A stretch of DNA of 64,000 nt. Source: Sulfurimonas sediminis. Its GTDB lineage: Bacteria > Campylobacterota > Campylobacteria > Campylobacterales > Sulfurimonadaceae. The translations under genes and the position numbers were made by a program. This document shows, piece after piece, positions 51,371 through 61,983 of the stretch. The stretch lies in NCBI RefSeq assembly GCF_014905115.1, contig NZ_CP041235.1, forward strand, positions 1,302,001 to 1,366,000, read 5' to 3'. Within the stretch, counting starts at the first letter, position 1. Every line of letters begins with the position of its first letter. The notes beneath the pieces are model-generated. The model had not been told where the DNA came from. It saw only the letters and a program-made list of their open reading frames with translations, and ran no database searches.

Positions 51371-52632
51371 TAAGCGCTGAGTCCTGTCAAAACCTTATAC
51401 AAATCATGTGCATCATCACTGCCGGCAAGTTCGCGTATGGAGTGCATCGCCCAGGTTGGCAGTCCTACATCTATGGTGTCTATTCCTATACGTGTTGCCG
51501 TGATAGGTCCTATGGTGGAGCCACATCCCATATCGCTTCTTGTCACAAAATTTTGCAGCTTTACATGTAAAGAAGCAGCGGTATGTTTGAATTTTGCTAT
51601 TGTTTTGTCATTGGAGGCATATCGCTGATTTGCATTGACTTTTATGACAATACCTTTGTTTATATGGGGGGCATGATTAGTGTCATGTTTTGTCGGATAA
51701 TTTGGATGAATGGCATGGGCATTGTCTGCACTGATCATCAAAGAGCTTCTTGTCATCTGCATATACTCTTCATAATCATCAAACATTCTGTGCAGGGTAT
51801 TTTCTAAAAAGCTGCCCCCTGCTCCGCTCGTCGACTCACTCCCGACCTCTTCATGGTCACTTGCGATAAAAAGCACAGGCTTGTCTGCATTTACGCTGCA
51901 AATACTTACCATACCTGTATAACAACTCAGCAGATTATCAAGCCGCGCACTTGCTATAAAGTCATTTCGCAGGCCTACAAATTCTGCTTTTTGTGTATCA
52001 TAAAAGCTCAACTCACTTGCATAAACTTGCTTGACATCTTCAATACCGTTGTTTGCAAGCTGCCATTTGATAAATTCGTCAAAATCAAAATCTTCATTTG
52101 TACTCAGAACCGGACAGATATCTGTCTGTTTGTTTACCGTTCTTTCTTTGTTGGCTTTGTCATCCAAATGAATGGCAAGTGATGGAATAACTGCTATGGG
52201 CTTTTGCACATTAATCAAGGTACTTTGCAAAGTCCTGTTTGCATCAAGATAGCTCACCCTTCCGGCTATTGACAAATCTCTGTCAAACCATGGATTCAAT
52301 AACAGTCCGCCGTAAGATTCAACGCCGAATTTCACCACACCATATTCTTTTATCACAGGATTTGGCTTGAGTTTCAGGTTGGGCGAATCGGTATGTGCCC
52401 CGACCATCACATAGTTTTTCTCTGTTTTTGGATAGGTAAAGGCAATGATTGAAGAGCCATTGCGTGCGACATAATACTTTTGTCCTGCTTTGAGTTCCCA
52501 TTTATCTGCTTCATCAAGCCTGGTAAATCCCGCATTTTCAAACATCATCGCCATATTTTGCGTCGCATGAAAAGGCGTAGGCGAAGCATCCAAAAAGCCT
52601 AAAAGTCCTTCGTTAAAATCTTGTTTGTTCAT
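51370..52632 (-). CDS. M18-family aminopeptidase
   Basis: A 420-residue zinc aminopeptidase with metal-binding motifs VGAHTDSPNLKLKP, SDHEEVGSESTSGAGG and SADNAHAIHPNYPTKHD, and the closing SDMGCGSTIGPI. Family members remove N-terminal Asp/Glu or other residues from peptides in the cytoplasm. A GAGGAAA Shine-Dalgarno precedes the ATG. Its stop overlaps the kinase ATG by one base. Confidence 0.92.
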   Translation of the reverse strand: MNKQDFNEGLLGFLDASPTPFHATQNMAMMFENAGFTRLDEADKWELKAGQKYYVARNGSSIIAFTYPKTEKNYVMVGAHTDSPNLKLKPNPVIKEYGVVKFGVESYGGLLLNPWFDRDLSIAGRVSYLDANRTLQSTLINVQKPIAVIPSLAIHLDDKANKERTVNKQTDICPVLSTNEDFDFDEFIKWQLANNGIEDVKQVYASELSFYDTQKAEFVGLRNDFIASARLDNLLSCYTGMVSICSVNADKPVLFIASDHEEVGSESTSGAGGSFLENTLHRMFDDYEEYMQMTRSSLMISADNAHAIHPNYPTKHDTNHAPHINKGIVIKVNANQRYASNDKTIAKFKHTAASLHVKLQNFVTRSDMGCGSTIGPITATRIGIDTIDVGLPTWAMHSIRELAGSDDAHDLYKVLTGLSA

Positions 52633-52641
52633 ATTTTCCTC

Positions 52642-52938
52642 TTATACTCTTTGAGAAGCTTTTGCATACACTTCCATTTCACTACGATTACCGACAGCCA
52701 CAACTTCTATGATGATTCTGTCTTCTACTATCTTATAGACGATTCGGATTTTTTTCCCATCAGCATACATTTTTCTGCAACCTGAGAGGTTGTAACCGTT
52801 TTTATTTCCTAAAAAATCTCCTAATTCAGGAGAATTTTGAATTTTTCTAAACTGTTTAATAATAAGTACTTTTTGTACATGAGAAAATTCTTTCAAGTCT
52901 TCATCCACTTTTGGATGAAAAATAAGACTATAACTCAT
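52642..52938 (-). CDS. RelE-family toxin
   Basis: A 98-residue toxin of the RelE mRNA-interferase fold (SYSLIFHPKVDEDLKEF start; L-S-G-C-R-K-M-Y-A-D-G-K-K-I-R-I-V-Y-K-I central strands; VVAVGNR end). It would cut mRNA in the ribosomal A site when its antitoxin is degraded. Overlaps the antitoxin gene by 11 bases. Confidence 0.85.
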   Translation of the reverse strand: MSYSLIFHPKVDEDLKEFSHVQKVLIIKQFRKIQNSPELGDFLGNKNGYNLSGCRKMYADGKKIRIVYKIVEDRIIIEVVAVGNRSEMEVYAKASQRV

Positions 52939-53227
52939 CTAAATCAATTCCATGGCTTTTTGCCAGATCCTCTAAGCTGACATACTCAGAACGAGGTGTT
53001 TTCTCCCGCTCTTTTACAATATTATAAATCTCTATATGCTCCATAAGATCCAGTGCTTCTTGCATACGCTCATACTCTTCTATCGGTAAAACAACCGCTT
53101 CAAGTTTATTGTTTTTTGAGATGACAAAACGCTCTTTTACTTCATTTTTCAAGTCACTCAAAACTGTTGCAAAACCTCTTGCCATTTCACTGGCAGAAAT
53201 AATTTCATCTCTGGTATATGCTATCAT
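52928..53227 (-). CDS. Phd/YefM-like antitoxin
   Basis: A 99-residue antitoxin. The N-terminal half (ISASEMARGFATVLSDLKN...FVISKNNKLEAVVLPIEEYE) is a Phd/YefM DNA-binding fold, and the C-terminal helix binds the toxin. ATG at this position has AGGA 7 bases upstream; the GTG two codons before is too close to it. A palindromic operator overlaps its promoter, which indicates autoregulation. Confidence 0.82.
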   Translation of the reverse strand: MIAYTRDEIISASEMARGFATVLSDLKNEVKERFVISKNNKLEAVVLPIEEYERMQEALDLMEHIEIYNIVKEREKTPRSEYVSLEDLAKSHGIDLDEL

Positions 53228-53243
53228 TTTCACATCCTATTTT

Positions 53244-53265
53244 ATGTAATATTTTACATATTATA
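53244..53265 (-). promoter_or_regulatory. Promoter and palindromic operator of toxin-antitoxin operon
   Basis: Minus-strand TATAAT (-10) lies at 53260-53265, directly followed by the perfect palindrome ATGTAA-n4-TTACAT (53244-53259). A repressor bound there would block the polymerase, as Phd/YefM-toxin complexes do. Confidence 0.7.
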
Positions 53266-53293
53266 GCACATATTATTAAATGTAAAAACTTTT

Positions 53294-56200
53294 TTAAGCT
53301 ATAATATCCACAAATTCATTGCCCTCTAATGCCGTAATCAACTGCGAGTTTACATGTATGGCGGAATCTATGACGACATTGTGCAGTTTTGAGACTATGG
53401 TTACTTTTAATGGTCTGTTTCCCGGATTTTGTCTGATGATTGTATAAAGCTTTTCCAGCACATCAAAGTTACTGCTCAATCGCACAGCCAAATTAATTGG
53501 CTCCGGCGGGGCTTCTTGAATCTCTGTTTTTACTTTTTTTGTCTCTTTCTTTGCCTGTTTGAGTGTCATTAACTTTGTAACATTCAGGCGTGGTCCAAAA
53601 TCGGTATGGGTTACTCTTGCTTTAAAAGCAACCGGTTCTTCGAGATCCATTTCACTGAGCTGTTCGAGTTTGTCCGAAAAAAGCATAATCTCAATATTGC
53701 CGTGAAAATCCATGAGATTGACAATACCGAACTGGTTGCCTTTTTTCGAGATTTTTTTCGTTATCTCTTCAACTTTTCCGATAAATATAGCAAAAGAACC
53801 GTCTTTGATACTCTCCAATTCCGAAGAGAGCGTATAATTGAGTTCATCCAACTCTTGGCGAAAATCATCCATCGGATGCCCGGAGACATAAAAGCCCAGA
53901 GTCTCTTTTTCAAACTCTAAAATTTCTTTGAGTTCATATTCGTCTGAATTTTTCAGCTCAAGTTTTACGGTTGTAATCTCTTCATCATCTCCAAAAAGAG
54001 AACCGACTGCATTTTTCTTTGCTTCACTCGCTTTTTTTGCCGTCTCCACAATCAGTTCTATTTGATCCAAGAGTGCTTTTCTTGAGTAGCCGTATCTGTC
54101 AAACCCGCCTGATTTTATAATGGCTTCAACAACACGCTTGTTTACTTTACTTGGCTCGATTCTGTTGACAAAATCCTGCAAAGAGGTATAGTCACCGTTT
54201 TCTTCTCGCTCTTCTATCATGGCATAAATAGCGGCTTCACCAACCCCTTTTATCCCACCCAGACCAAAAAGAATAATCTCCTGCTGATTTTTTGTAATGG
54301 CAGAAAATTCCAGATAAGAATCACAGATATCAGGTGGAGAAAGTGCGATGCCCATTCGCTTGACTTCATCTATGTAGCGAACAACCTTTTCAGTATTGTC
54401 TTTGTCTGAGGTTAAGAGTGCCGCCATAAATTCATTGGGATAATAAGTTTTCAACCATGCCGTTTGAAACGTAACCATCGCATAGGCTGCAGAGTGTGAT
54501 TTGTTAAAACCGTACCCGGCAAACTTTTCAATCAAATCAAAAAGTTCTGAAGCTGTTTTATAATCAAGCCCCTGTTTGGCTGCACCTTCGGAGAACTCTT
54601 TGTTGTACTTGAGCATCTCCTCGACTTTTTTCTTCCCCATGGCACGACGCACAATATCTGCACCGCCAAGAGAAAATCCGCCGATAGTCTGCACAATCTG
54701 CATAACCTGTTCTTGATAAACTATAACTCCGTAAGTCGGCTTGAGAATCTCTTCAAGTGCAGGAAAAACATAGGTGATTTCCTGTCGTCCGTGTTTACGC
54801 TCGATGAAGTCATCAAGCATCCCTGATTCCATAGGACCCGGACGATAGAGTGCCAGGACCGCAATCAAATCCTCAAAGTTTGAAGGCTTTAAACGACGGT
54901 TCAAATCCTGCATACCGGATGATTCTATCTGAAACATTCCGACTGTTTCACCGGTTTGAATGACATCATAAACATTTTTGTCATTTTCGTCTATCTGATG
55001 CCAGTCTATCTCCTTGTTGTATCTTCTTTTAATGAGCTTGATTGCATTGTCAATAACATCGAGTGTTTTTAATCCCAAAAAGTCAAACTTGATTAAATCG
55101 ACATCTTCCATGTAGTTGAGTGAATACTGTGTAACAAAAGTATCTTCCCCGGAAGGCTTGTATATAGGTGTTTTTTTCCATAGCTCTTCATTGCTTATAA
55201 CAACACCGGCAGCGTGCATTCCTGCATTTCGCTTGAGCCCTTCAAGCTTTTTGGCAAATTCCCAGACCCGTTCAACCTGCGGATCACTCTCTATGAGTTC
55301 ACGTAACTTTGGCTCTTTTTGAAAAGCACCCTCTTTAAACTCTCCATTTTTTGTTTTTCCGTTGAGTGTAATGCCGAGTTCATCAGGGACAAGTTTTGCC
55401 ATCTGGTCGGCTTTAGAGAGTGGCATATCCAAAACACGGGCAACATCACGGATAACCCCTTTTGCAAGAAGCGAACCAAAAGTAATAATTTGGGCAACCT
55501 GGTTGCGACCATATTTTTTTGTTACATAATCAATAACTTCTCCGCGGCGCGCCTGCATAAAGTCCATATCTATATCGGGCATACTTACACGCTCAGGATT
55601 TAAAAAACGCTCAAAAAGCAGGTCGTATTTCATCGGATCAATATCGGTAATCTCCAAAGAATAGGCAACAAGACTTCCCGCAGCACTTCCCCGACCGGGA
55701 CCAACAGCAATGCCTAGACGCTTTGCCTCTTTGACAAAGTCCCAAACAATCATCATATACCCAGGAAACTTCATAGAGTTAATGATGTTCATCTCAAACT
55801 CCAGCCTGTCACGATACTCCTGGTGCTTCTCTTTTGGAACGATTTTCAAGCGTTTTTCCAAGCCTTGTCGACATTTTACTATGAAATACTCAGCATCATT
55901 CTTATCAGCCGCACTCATCCACTTTTTTTTCTCTTCTTCTGTGGCATTTTCAGGTAAAGGAGGATCATCTTCAAAGTCTATATCGAGTCCCTCCTCTTTT
56001 GCATACTCCTGCGTAAATTTAAAGTTAGGCGGTGTCGGTGATTTTACAATGGGTACAAAATCTTCTATCTTGTCTGTAATCTCCTGAGTATGTTCAAGTG
56101 CTTCAGGTATATCCGCAAAAAGCCGTGCCATTTCATCAGGAGATTTGATGTAAAACTCATGCACAGAGTGACGCATACGGTTTGGATCATCATAGAGTTT

Positions 56201-56911
56201 ATTCATGCCTATACACATAAATGCTTCATGATACTGGGCATCATCAGGATAGGTGTAGTGCGTGTCATTTGTAGCCACCACTTTGATGCCTGTCTCTTTG
56301 GAAATTTTTAAAATCTGTTCATCTATGTAGAGTTGATCTCCGATACCGTGACGCATAAGTTCAAGATAAAAATCATCTCCAAAAATATCTTGATACTCTC
56401 GGGCAACATTTAAAGCACCCTCATATCCGAGTGCTCCGTTTTTGACATTTCTTTCATTTTGCAGATTTAGGTGCCAGTTTACCTCTCCCTGCAGACATGC
56501 AGAGGTGCAGATAAGCCCCTCACTGTGTTCTCTCAACTCTTTTTTGTTAATTCGCGGAAAATAGTAAAAGCCCTCTATAAAGGCTTTTGAAGAGAGGTAC
56601 ATCAGATTTTCATATCCCTTTTTATTTTTGGCATATAAACAGATATGAAAACGCTGTTTTGTACTTTTGTCACCAAGTGTTTCACCGTTATGAATGTAAC
56701 CCTCCATGCCGATAATAGGCTTGAGTCCGGCACTTTTCATCTGCTTGTAAAAATCAATAGCTCCAAACATATTGCCATGATCTGTCATAGCAACACTGGT
56801 CATACCAAGTTCTTTGACGCGTGAAACCAGGTTTGAGAGTTTGTTGGCACCGTCTAACAGTGAATATTCTGTATGAAGATGTAAATGTGTAAAGGAAGGT
56901 TTTGCACTCAA
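53294..56911 (-). CDS. dnaE: DNA polymerase III alpha subunit
   Basis: A 1205-residue replicative polymerase. PHP domain at the start (THLHLHTEYSLLDGA, TDHGNMFG), palm with GPGRGSAAGSLVAY and the catalytic aspartates in PDIDMDF, fingers (YRPGPMESGM, GYGFNKSHSAAYA), a helix-hairpin region and an OB fold near residues 1000-1070. The start is TTG, with GGAG 8 bases upstream; no ATG fits better. A rare start codon may keep the level of this protein low. Confidence 0.96.
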   Translation of the reverse strand: MSAKPSFTHLHLHTEYSLLDGANKLSNLVSRVKELGMTSVAMTDHGNMFGAIDFYKQMKSAGLKPIIGMEGYIHNGETLGDKSTKQRFHICLYAKNKKGYENLMYLSSKAFIEGFYYFPRINKKELREHSEGLICTSACLQGEVNWHLNLQNERNVKNGALGYEGALNVAREYQDIFGDDFYLELMRHGIGDQLYIDEQILKISKETGIKVVATNDTHYTYPDDAQYHEAFMCIGMNKLYDDPNRMRHSVHEFYIKSPDEMARLFADIPEALEHTQEITDKIEDFVPIVKSPTPPNFKFTQEYAKEEGLDIDFEDDPPLPENATEEEKKKWMSAADKNDAEYFIVKCRQGLEKRLKIVPKEKHQEYRDRLEFEMNIINSMKFPGYMMIVWDFVKEAKRLGIAVGPGRGSAAGSLVAYSLEITDIDPMKYDLLFERFLNPERVSMPDIDMDFMQARRGEVIDYVTKKYGRNQVAQIITFGSLLAKGVIRDVARVLDMPLSKADQMAKLVPDELGITLNGKTKNGEFKEGAFQKEPKLRELIESDPQVERVWEFAKKLEGLKRNAGMHAAGVVISNEELWKKTPIYKPSGEDTFVTQYSLNYMEDVDLIKFDFLGLKTLDVIDNAIKLIKRRYNKEIDWHQIDENDKNVYDVIQTGETVGMFQIESSGMQDLNRRLKPSNFEDLIAVLALYRPGPMESGMLDDFIERKHGRQEITYVFPALEEILKPTYGVIVYQEQVMQIVQTIGGFSLGGADIVRRAMGKKKVEEMLKYNKEFSEGAAKQGLDYKTASELFDLIEKFAGYGFNKSHSAAYAMVTFQTAWLKTYYPNEFMAALLTSDKDNTEKVVRYIDEVKRMGIALSPPDICDSYLEFSAITKNQQEIILFGLGGIKGVGEAAIYAMIEEREENGDYTSLQDFVNRIEPSKVNKRVVEAIIKSGGFDRYGYSRKALLDQIELIVETAKKASEAKKNAVGSLFGDDEEITTVKLELKNSDEYELKEILEFEKETLGFYVSGHPMDDFRQELDELNYTLSSELESIKDGSFAIFIGKVEEITKKISKKGNQFGIVNLMDFHGNIEIMLFSDKLEQLSEMDLEEPVAFKARVTHTDFGPRLNVTKLMTLKQAKKETKKVKTEIQEAPPEPINLAVRLSSNFDVLEKLYTIIRQNPGNRPLKVTIVSKLHNVVIDSAIHVNSQLITALEGNEFVDIIA

Positions 56912-56998
56912 AAAATCACTCCATTTTTTAGTATATAAAGAATAAAGTGATTATAGTTAAAATGACTTAATTTGAGGTAAGAAGATAAAAAAAGCTCT

Positions 56999-58417
56999 TT
57001 ATTTAAGAAGCTTTTTCCATGCCTTTTTTACTTTTTTGACAAGCTTCTCGGTAATGCCTTTTATTTCTGTCAGCATGTTCGGATTTTGGTGTAATACACC
57101 AATTACCTCATCCACATCACCAAAATGTTCTACTATTTTTTTTACTTTCTTTTTTCCTATGCCTTTTACAGATGTCAAAAAATCACTCAGTTCTTCTTGT
57201 GTAATTTTCACCTCATCACGAAAAGATTCCTGAGATTCATCTTTCGTAGGTTTTGGAACTTCTACATTCGAATCTTTCTTCAAAGAACGCAATGGCTTCA
57301 GCGAGAGTTTGTCCTGATAATTCCATTTTTCACTCGGCCACTCCTCACTGTATCGCGGTTTGACGGCAGAAATTTTATATTTCTTGTCCAGTTCGTGCAG
57401 GTAGACTTCTTTTTCGCCATACATTTTTTTCTTTTTTCCAAAATAGGCGCCGTCATAACTTGCATGGAATTCACCAAAGGTAATGTGTCGCATTGTTCTG
57501 AGCAAATCAGGAGAGATCTTGCCCAACTCTTCCCAGTTAAACATTGGAATATGCGGTTTTCTAAATCTTCCCTCGCTTAACAGCCACATCAGATATTCCC
57601 CAATCCAGTCTCTTATATAAGGAAATGCGGCAAATGCAGTAGCACACTCTAAAATACGCACTTTCCCGTCTTTACCGTAGGCTACATCACAGGCCCAGTA
57701 TTCTGCTTTGGCTGCTTTAGAAACTTTTACAGCCAAATCAAGTACTGATTTTGGTACATCATTATAATCCATGCTGCCGCCTTGAGAAGTATTTGTCAGC
57801 CATTCCCCCTCAGGCGCACGACGCCAAAAGGCACATACAGGTTTATGCCCTATGAGCATAACACGGATGTCTGCTTCCATAGGAACAAAATCCTGCACAT
57901 AAACGGGATGATATCTTTTTTCTTCCAAAAGTTTTTTTGCTTCCTCATAACTGTCCACTTTATGCACAAAATAACCGCCGTAATTTGAAGGTCCGTAGGA
58001 CTTTTTGATGATTTTAGGGTATTTTGCTTTTTTCAGTGCTTCATCCGCTTTTTTATGATTGTAGTAAATGTATGTTTTTGGAATCGGCAAATCATATTTC
58101 CAGGCAAAACGTGTCACATTCTCTTTTGATTTGTTGGAAAACTGTGTATCCAAAGAAGGAATAAAGCGTACATGAGGCAAGGCTCGGGCAATTTCACGAA
58201 ATGTCTCATAAGCAGTAGCAGGAATATTGCCGATAAGCACATCAATTTTTTTGTCTTTGACCTCTTGAATAAATCTCTCTTTATCATTTTTCCAGTGATA
58301 GGTCACTGTTTCTATTTTATTCGGCCACCCTTTAAAATTAGAGTGGTCAAAAAATCTTAGGACATAGTCCATATATAAAAGGCCTAATTTCGGTAACTCT
58401 TTATTGCTTAATCCCAT
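56999..58417 (-). CDS. ATP-grasp protein fused to C-terminal helix-hairpin-helix domain
   Basis: A 472-residue protein. Residues about 60-270 look like an ATP-grasp fold: IIKKSYGPSNYGGYFVH (nucleotide-binding lysine and loop), VYVQDFVPMEADIRVMLIG, FWRRAPEGEWLTNTSQGG and the metal-binding end ACDVAYGKDGKVRILECATA. The last 65 residues form a tandem helix-hairpin-helix pair (SVKGIGKKKVKKIV, TEIKGITEKLVKKV), normally a DNA-binding module. It lies between dnaE and efp. The ligase substrate is unknown; the fusion is unusual. Confidence 0.7.
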   Translation of the reverse strand: MGLSNKELPKLGLLYMDYVLRFFDHSNFKGWPNKIETVTYHWKNDKERFIQEVKDKKIDVLIGNIPATAYETFREIARALPHVRFIPSLDTQFSNKSKENVTRFAWKYDLPIPKTYIYYNHKKADEALKKAKYPKIIKKSYGPSNYGGYFVHKVDSYEEAKKLLEEKRYHPVYVQDFVPMEADIRVMLIGHKPVCAFWRRAPEGEWLTNTSQGGSMDYNDVPKSVLDLAVKVSKAAKAEYWACDVAYGKDGKVRILECATAFAAFPYIRDWIGEYLMWLLSEGRFRKPHIPMFNWEELGKISPDLLRTMRHITFGEFHASYDGAYFGKKKKMYGEKEVYLHELDKKYKISAVKPRYSEEWPSEKWNYQDKLSLKPLRSLKKDSNVEVPKPTKDESQESFRDEVKITQEELSDFLTSVKGIGKKKVKKIVEHFGDVDEVIGVLHQNPNMLTEIKGITEKLVKKVKKAWKKLLK

Positions 58418-58447
58418 GCTGCTTATTCCTTAATCAGTGAAGTTAAA

Positions 58448-59014
58448 TTATTTAACTTTTTCTAAATACTCGCCGTCAACTGTATTGACTTTAACAGTAT
58501 CACCCTCTAGCACATGATACGGTACCTGAACAACAGCACCGCTTTCGAGTGTTGCAGGTTTTTTACTTCCGCTTGATGTATCACCTTTAAAATTCGGCGG
58601 TGTTTCTGTGATTACAAATTCCATTACTTCAGGAGCCTGCACAGAAATTGCCTTGCCTTTGTAAAACACAATATCAACATTGATACCGTCTTTAAACCAT
58701 TTCGAAGCATCATCACACTGCTCATATGTCAAGCCAAGCTGATCATATGTTTCATTATCCATAAACTGATACATCTCTCCGTCATCATACAGATACTGCA
58801 TTGTTTTGTATTCAATCACAGGCACTTCAAACTTGTCACCCGCATGCACAGTTTTTTCAACAACTTTGCCGTTTAAAAAACTTTTCATTTTCATACGGAC
58901 AAATGCCGCACCTTTTCCCGGTTTTACATGTTGAAACTCTACAACTTTATAAGGAACCTCACCTACTATTAAACGCACATTTTTTTTGATATCACTCATA
59001 CCGACTGTTGCCAT
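58448..59014 (-). CDS. efp: Elongation factor P
   Basis: A 188-residue EF-P with three beta-barrel domains. The tip loop V-K-P-G-K-G-A-A-F carries the lysine that EpmA-type enzymes modify in some bacteria; the C-terminal domain shows the AISVQAPEVMEFVITETPP and SGAVVQVPYHVLEGD motifs. It relieves ribosome stalling at polyproline. Monocistronic or the last in its own unit: the ATP-grasp gene follows 30 bases downstream. Confidence 0.96.
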   Translation of the reverse strand: MATVGMSDIKKNVRLIVGEVPYKVVEFQHVKPGKGAAFVRMKMKSFLNGKVVEKTVHAGDKFEVPVIEYKTMQYLYDDGEMYQFMDNETYDQLGLTYEQCDDASKWFKDGINVDIVFYKGKAISVQAPEVMEFVITETPPNFKGDTSSGSKKPATLESGAVVQVPYHVLEGDTVKVNTVDGEYLEKVK

Positions 59015-59191
59015 TCACTCACCTTTAAATTATTTTGGATAATTCTATAATAAAAGGGCTTAGAAGTCTCTAATATAAAATAAAAATCTTCTTTACTCCG
59101 TTTTATTCCCATTTACAATCTTTATTCACACAATTAAGCACTTCTTAATATGCAGAGGCGTACAATTGATAAAAAGCAATTGGAGCTTAAA

Positions 59192-59494
59192 ATGGAAATT
59201 TCTTCATCATTAAATACTATTACCGTCAAAGGCAATATTAAAGCACTGAGTCATTATGAAGCAATAAAAAGAGAAATTGAAAACATTGTCAACAACACAC
59301 CGGACACAGCAACTATAAAAATTCTTATTTTAGAATCCATCTCCATTACTTCTTCGATAATAGGATATTTATGCAAACTCGTTGACGAAGGCCTGCATCT
59401 TGAAATACATGTACAGAATGAGGGCTTGCATAATCTTTTGGATGACCTGAACCTTGTTCCTTTATTAAATGTAAAAAAACTCTCTATGCATTGA
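59192..59494 (+). CDS. STAS-like domain protein (possible anti-sigma-antagonist type)
   Basis: A 100-residue protein with the strand-helix layout of STAS domains: ITVKGNIKALSHYEAIKREIENI, the strand TIKILILESISITSSIIGYL, where STAS proteins carry their phosphorylatable serine (S-I-T-S-S), and LHLEIHVQNEGLHNLLDDLNL. The ATG has GGAG 6 bases upstream. Its stop overlaps the start of the SpoIIE-type phosphatase gene, a natural partner that could dephosphorylate it. Confidence 0.7.
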   Translation: MEISSSLNTITVKGNIKALSHYEAIKREIENIVNNTPDTATIKILILESISITSSIIGYLCKLVDEGLHLEIHVQNEGLHNLLDDLNLVPLLNVKKLSMH

Positions 59495-60648
59495 TGAATG
59501 ATTATATATCTGACATATATAAAACCTTAGATATTTTATGTGTTGAAAGTGATCTAAAAACAATAGAAATATACAAAAAGATTTTTCCGCGTATGTTCAA
59601 AAATCTCTATTGTGCAAAAAACGGATTAGAAGGCTTAGAGTATTTTCAAAAAAATGAAATAGACATAGTCATAACTAGGTACAATATGCCCGTATGCAAC
59701 GGATTGCAAATGAGCAGAAAAATACGTAAAATTGATGCTTCTGTTCCCATAATCATGGTCACATCACTTCAAAGTATTGACATCCTCAAAGAAGCAATTG
59801 ATCTCCATATTACAGGCTTTTTAAAAAGGCCTTTTACTACAGCCTCTTTGCTCTCCGTATTCAATCAGGCAGTCAAGTCTATAATAGTAGACAGATGTAT
59901 TATGAAAGAACAAAGTCAAAAAATTACATACAGTACTTATCAAGAAGGCGTAACTTTTGCGAAAGAAAAAATCATTACAAAAAATGATTTGCAGGAGGAA
60001 GAAAGACTTTTCAAGCTTACATGTAAGGTTATCTATAAGCCAAAAGATATTCTAAGCGGAGACAGCTATATTATACGAAAGATCAACGAAAACGAATATT
60101 TTATATTTTTGGTTGACGGCATGGGAAAAGGTATTTCTGCTTCTGTAACCGCTATGCTTTGCAGCTCTTTTGTAAATTATTCTATTGATGTGTTCAAAGA
60201 AGAGAAGAAATCATTTTCTCTTGAAAAACTACTCCGTTCCTTACTCACATTCATTCAGCCGAACTTATTAGAATATGAAGTGCTTTGTGCGCATTTTATG
60301 CATTTCAATCAAAATAAAAAAGTCCTGAATTATGCAATTTTTTCTATGCCTCCTGTACTCTATATGCTCGATACCGCTGAAGTATGCAAACTCAAATCCA
60401 ACAATACTCCCCTGGCATCCTATACAAAAAAAGTTGTTCTCAATACATTGGATTTGCAAAAACTTTCAAAAATGCTTATTTACAGTGACGGTCTCAATGA
60501 AAATATTGTACATGGTTCACAAGAAAATTATAATACCTATATTACTGAAGACTTCCAAAGAGCAGAGAGTGTCGAAGAGTTTGAATATCTGTATCAAAAA
60601 AAGATAAAAATTCAAGAAGATGACATCACCTATATTTTACTGACATAA
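59494..60648 (+). CDS. Receiver-like domain fused to SpoIIE-type PP2C phosphatase
   Basis: A 384-residue protein. Residues 10-125 have a response-regulator fold (LDILCVESD, then V-I-T-R-Y-N-M-P, MVTS, FLKRPF), but arginine (residue 62) occupies the phospho-acceptor aspartate, so it probably cannot be phosphorylated. After a linker comes a PPM/SpoIIE phosphatase (ILSGDSYI, VDGMGKGISA, IYSDGLNE) with the metal-binding aspartates present. Paired with the STAS protein it suggests a partner-switching pathway whose input is not phosphorylation. Confidence 0.85.
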   Translation: MNDYISDIYKTLDILCVESDLKTIEIYKKIFPRMFKNLYCAKNGLEGLEYFQKNEIDIVITRYNMPVCNGLQMSRKIRKIDASVPIIMVTSLQSIDILKEAIDLHITGFLKRPFTTASLLSVFNQAVKSIIVDRCIMKEQSQKITYSTYQEGVTFAKEKIITKNDLQEEERLFKLTCKVIYKPKDILSGDSYIIRKINENEYFIFLVDGMGKGISASVTAMLCSSFVNYSIDVFKEEKKSFSLEKLLRSLLTFIQPNLLEYEVLCAHFMHFNQNKKVLNYAIFSMPPVLYMLDTAEVCKLKSNNTPLASYTKKVVLNTLDLQKLSKMLIYSDGLNENIVHGSQENYNTYITEDFQRAESVEEFEYLYQKKIKIQEDDITYILLT

Positions 60649-60675
60649 ATTAGCTATAATTTCACAAAATTTTAA

Positions 60676-61809
<1,134 letters not shown>

Positions 61810-61818
61810 CATTTTCTC

Positions 61819-61971
61819 GGAATCGGTACTTTAGTGCCGACTGTTGTTGCTTCCCTGCCACTTTCAGCCCACCCTAAAGGATAGGTTCCTTAACATTCCG
61901 GAATCGGTACTTCAGTGCCGACTGAGAGTGATGAAAAGTAGCAATAGTCTCGGTACTTCAGTGCCGATTCC
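61819..61971. repeat. REPIN-like palindromic repeats, copy 3 (tandem pair)
   Basis: Two arm-loop-arm units follow each other. Unit 61819-61889 starts GGAATCGGTACTTTAGTGCC, has a loop like copy 2 (GTTGTTGCTTCCCTGCCACT) and a decayed second arm. Unit 61900-61971 has arms GGAATCGGTACTTCAGTGCC and CGGTACTTCAGTGCCGATTC. No terminal CATTAAG repeats or target duplication are visible. It fills the gap between the convergent tgt and dihydroorotase-like genes. Confidence 0.75.
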
Positions 61972-61983
61972 AGAGAACTACAA

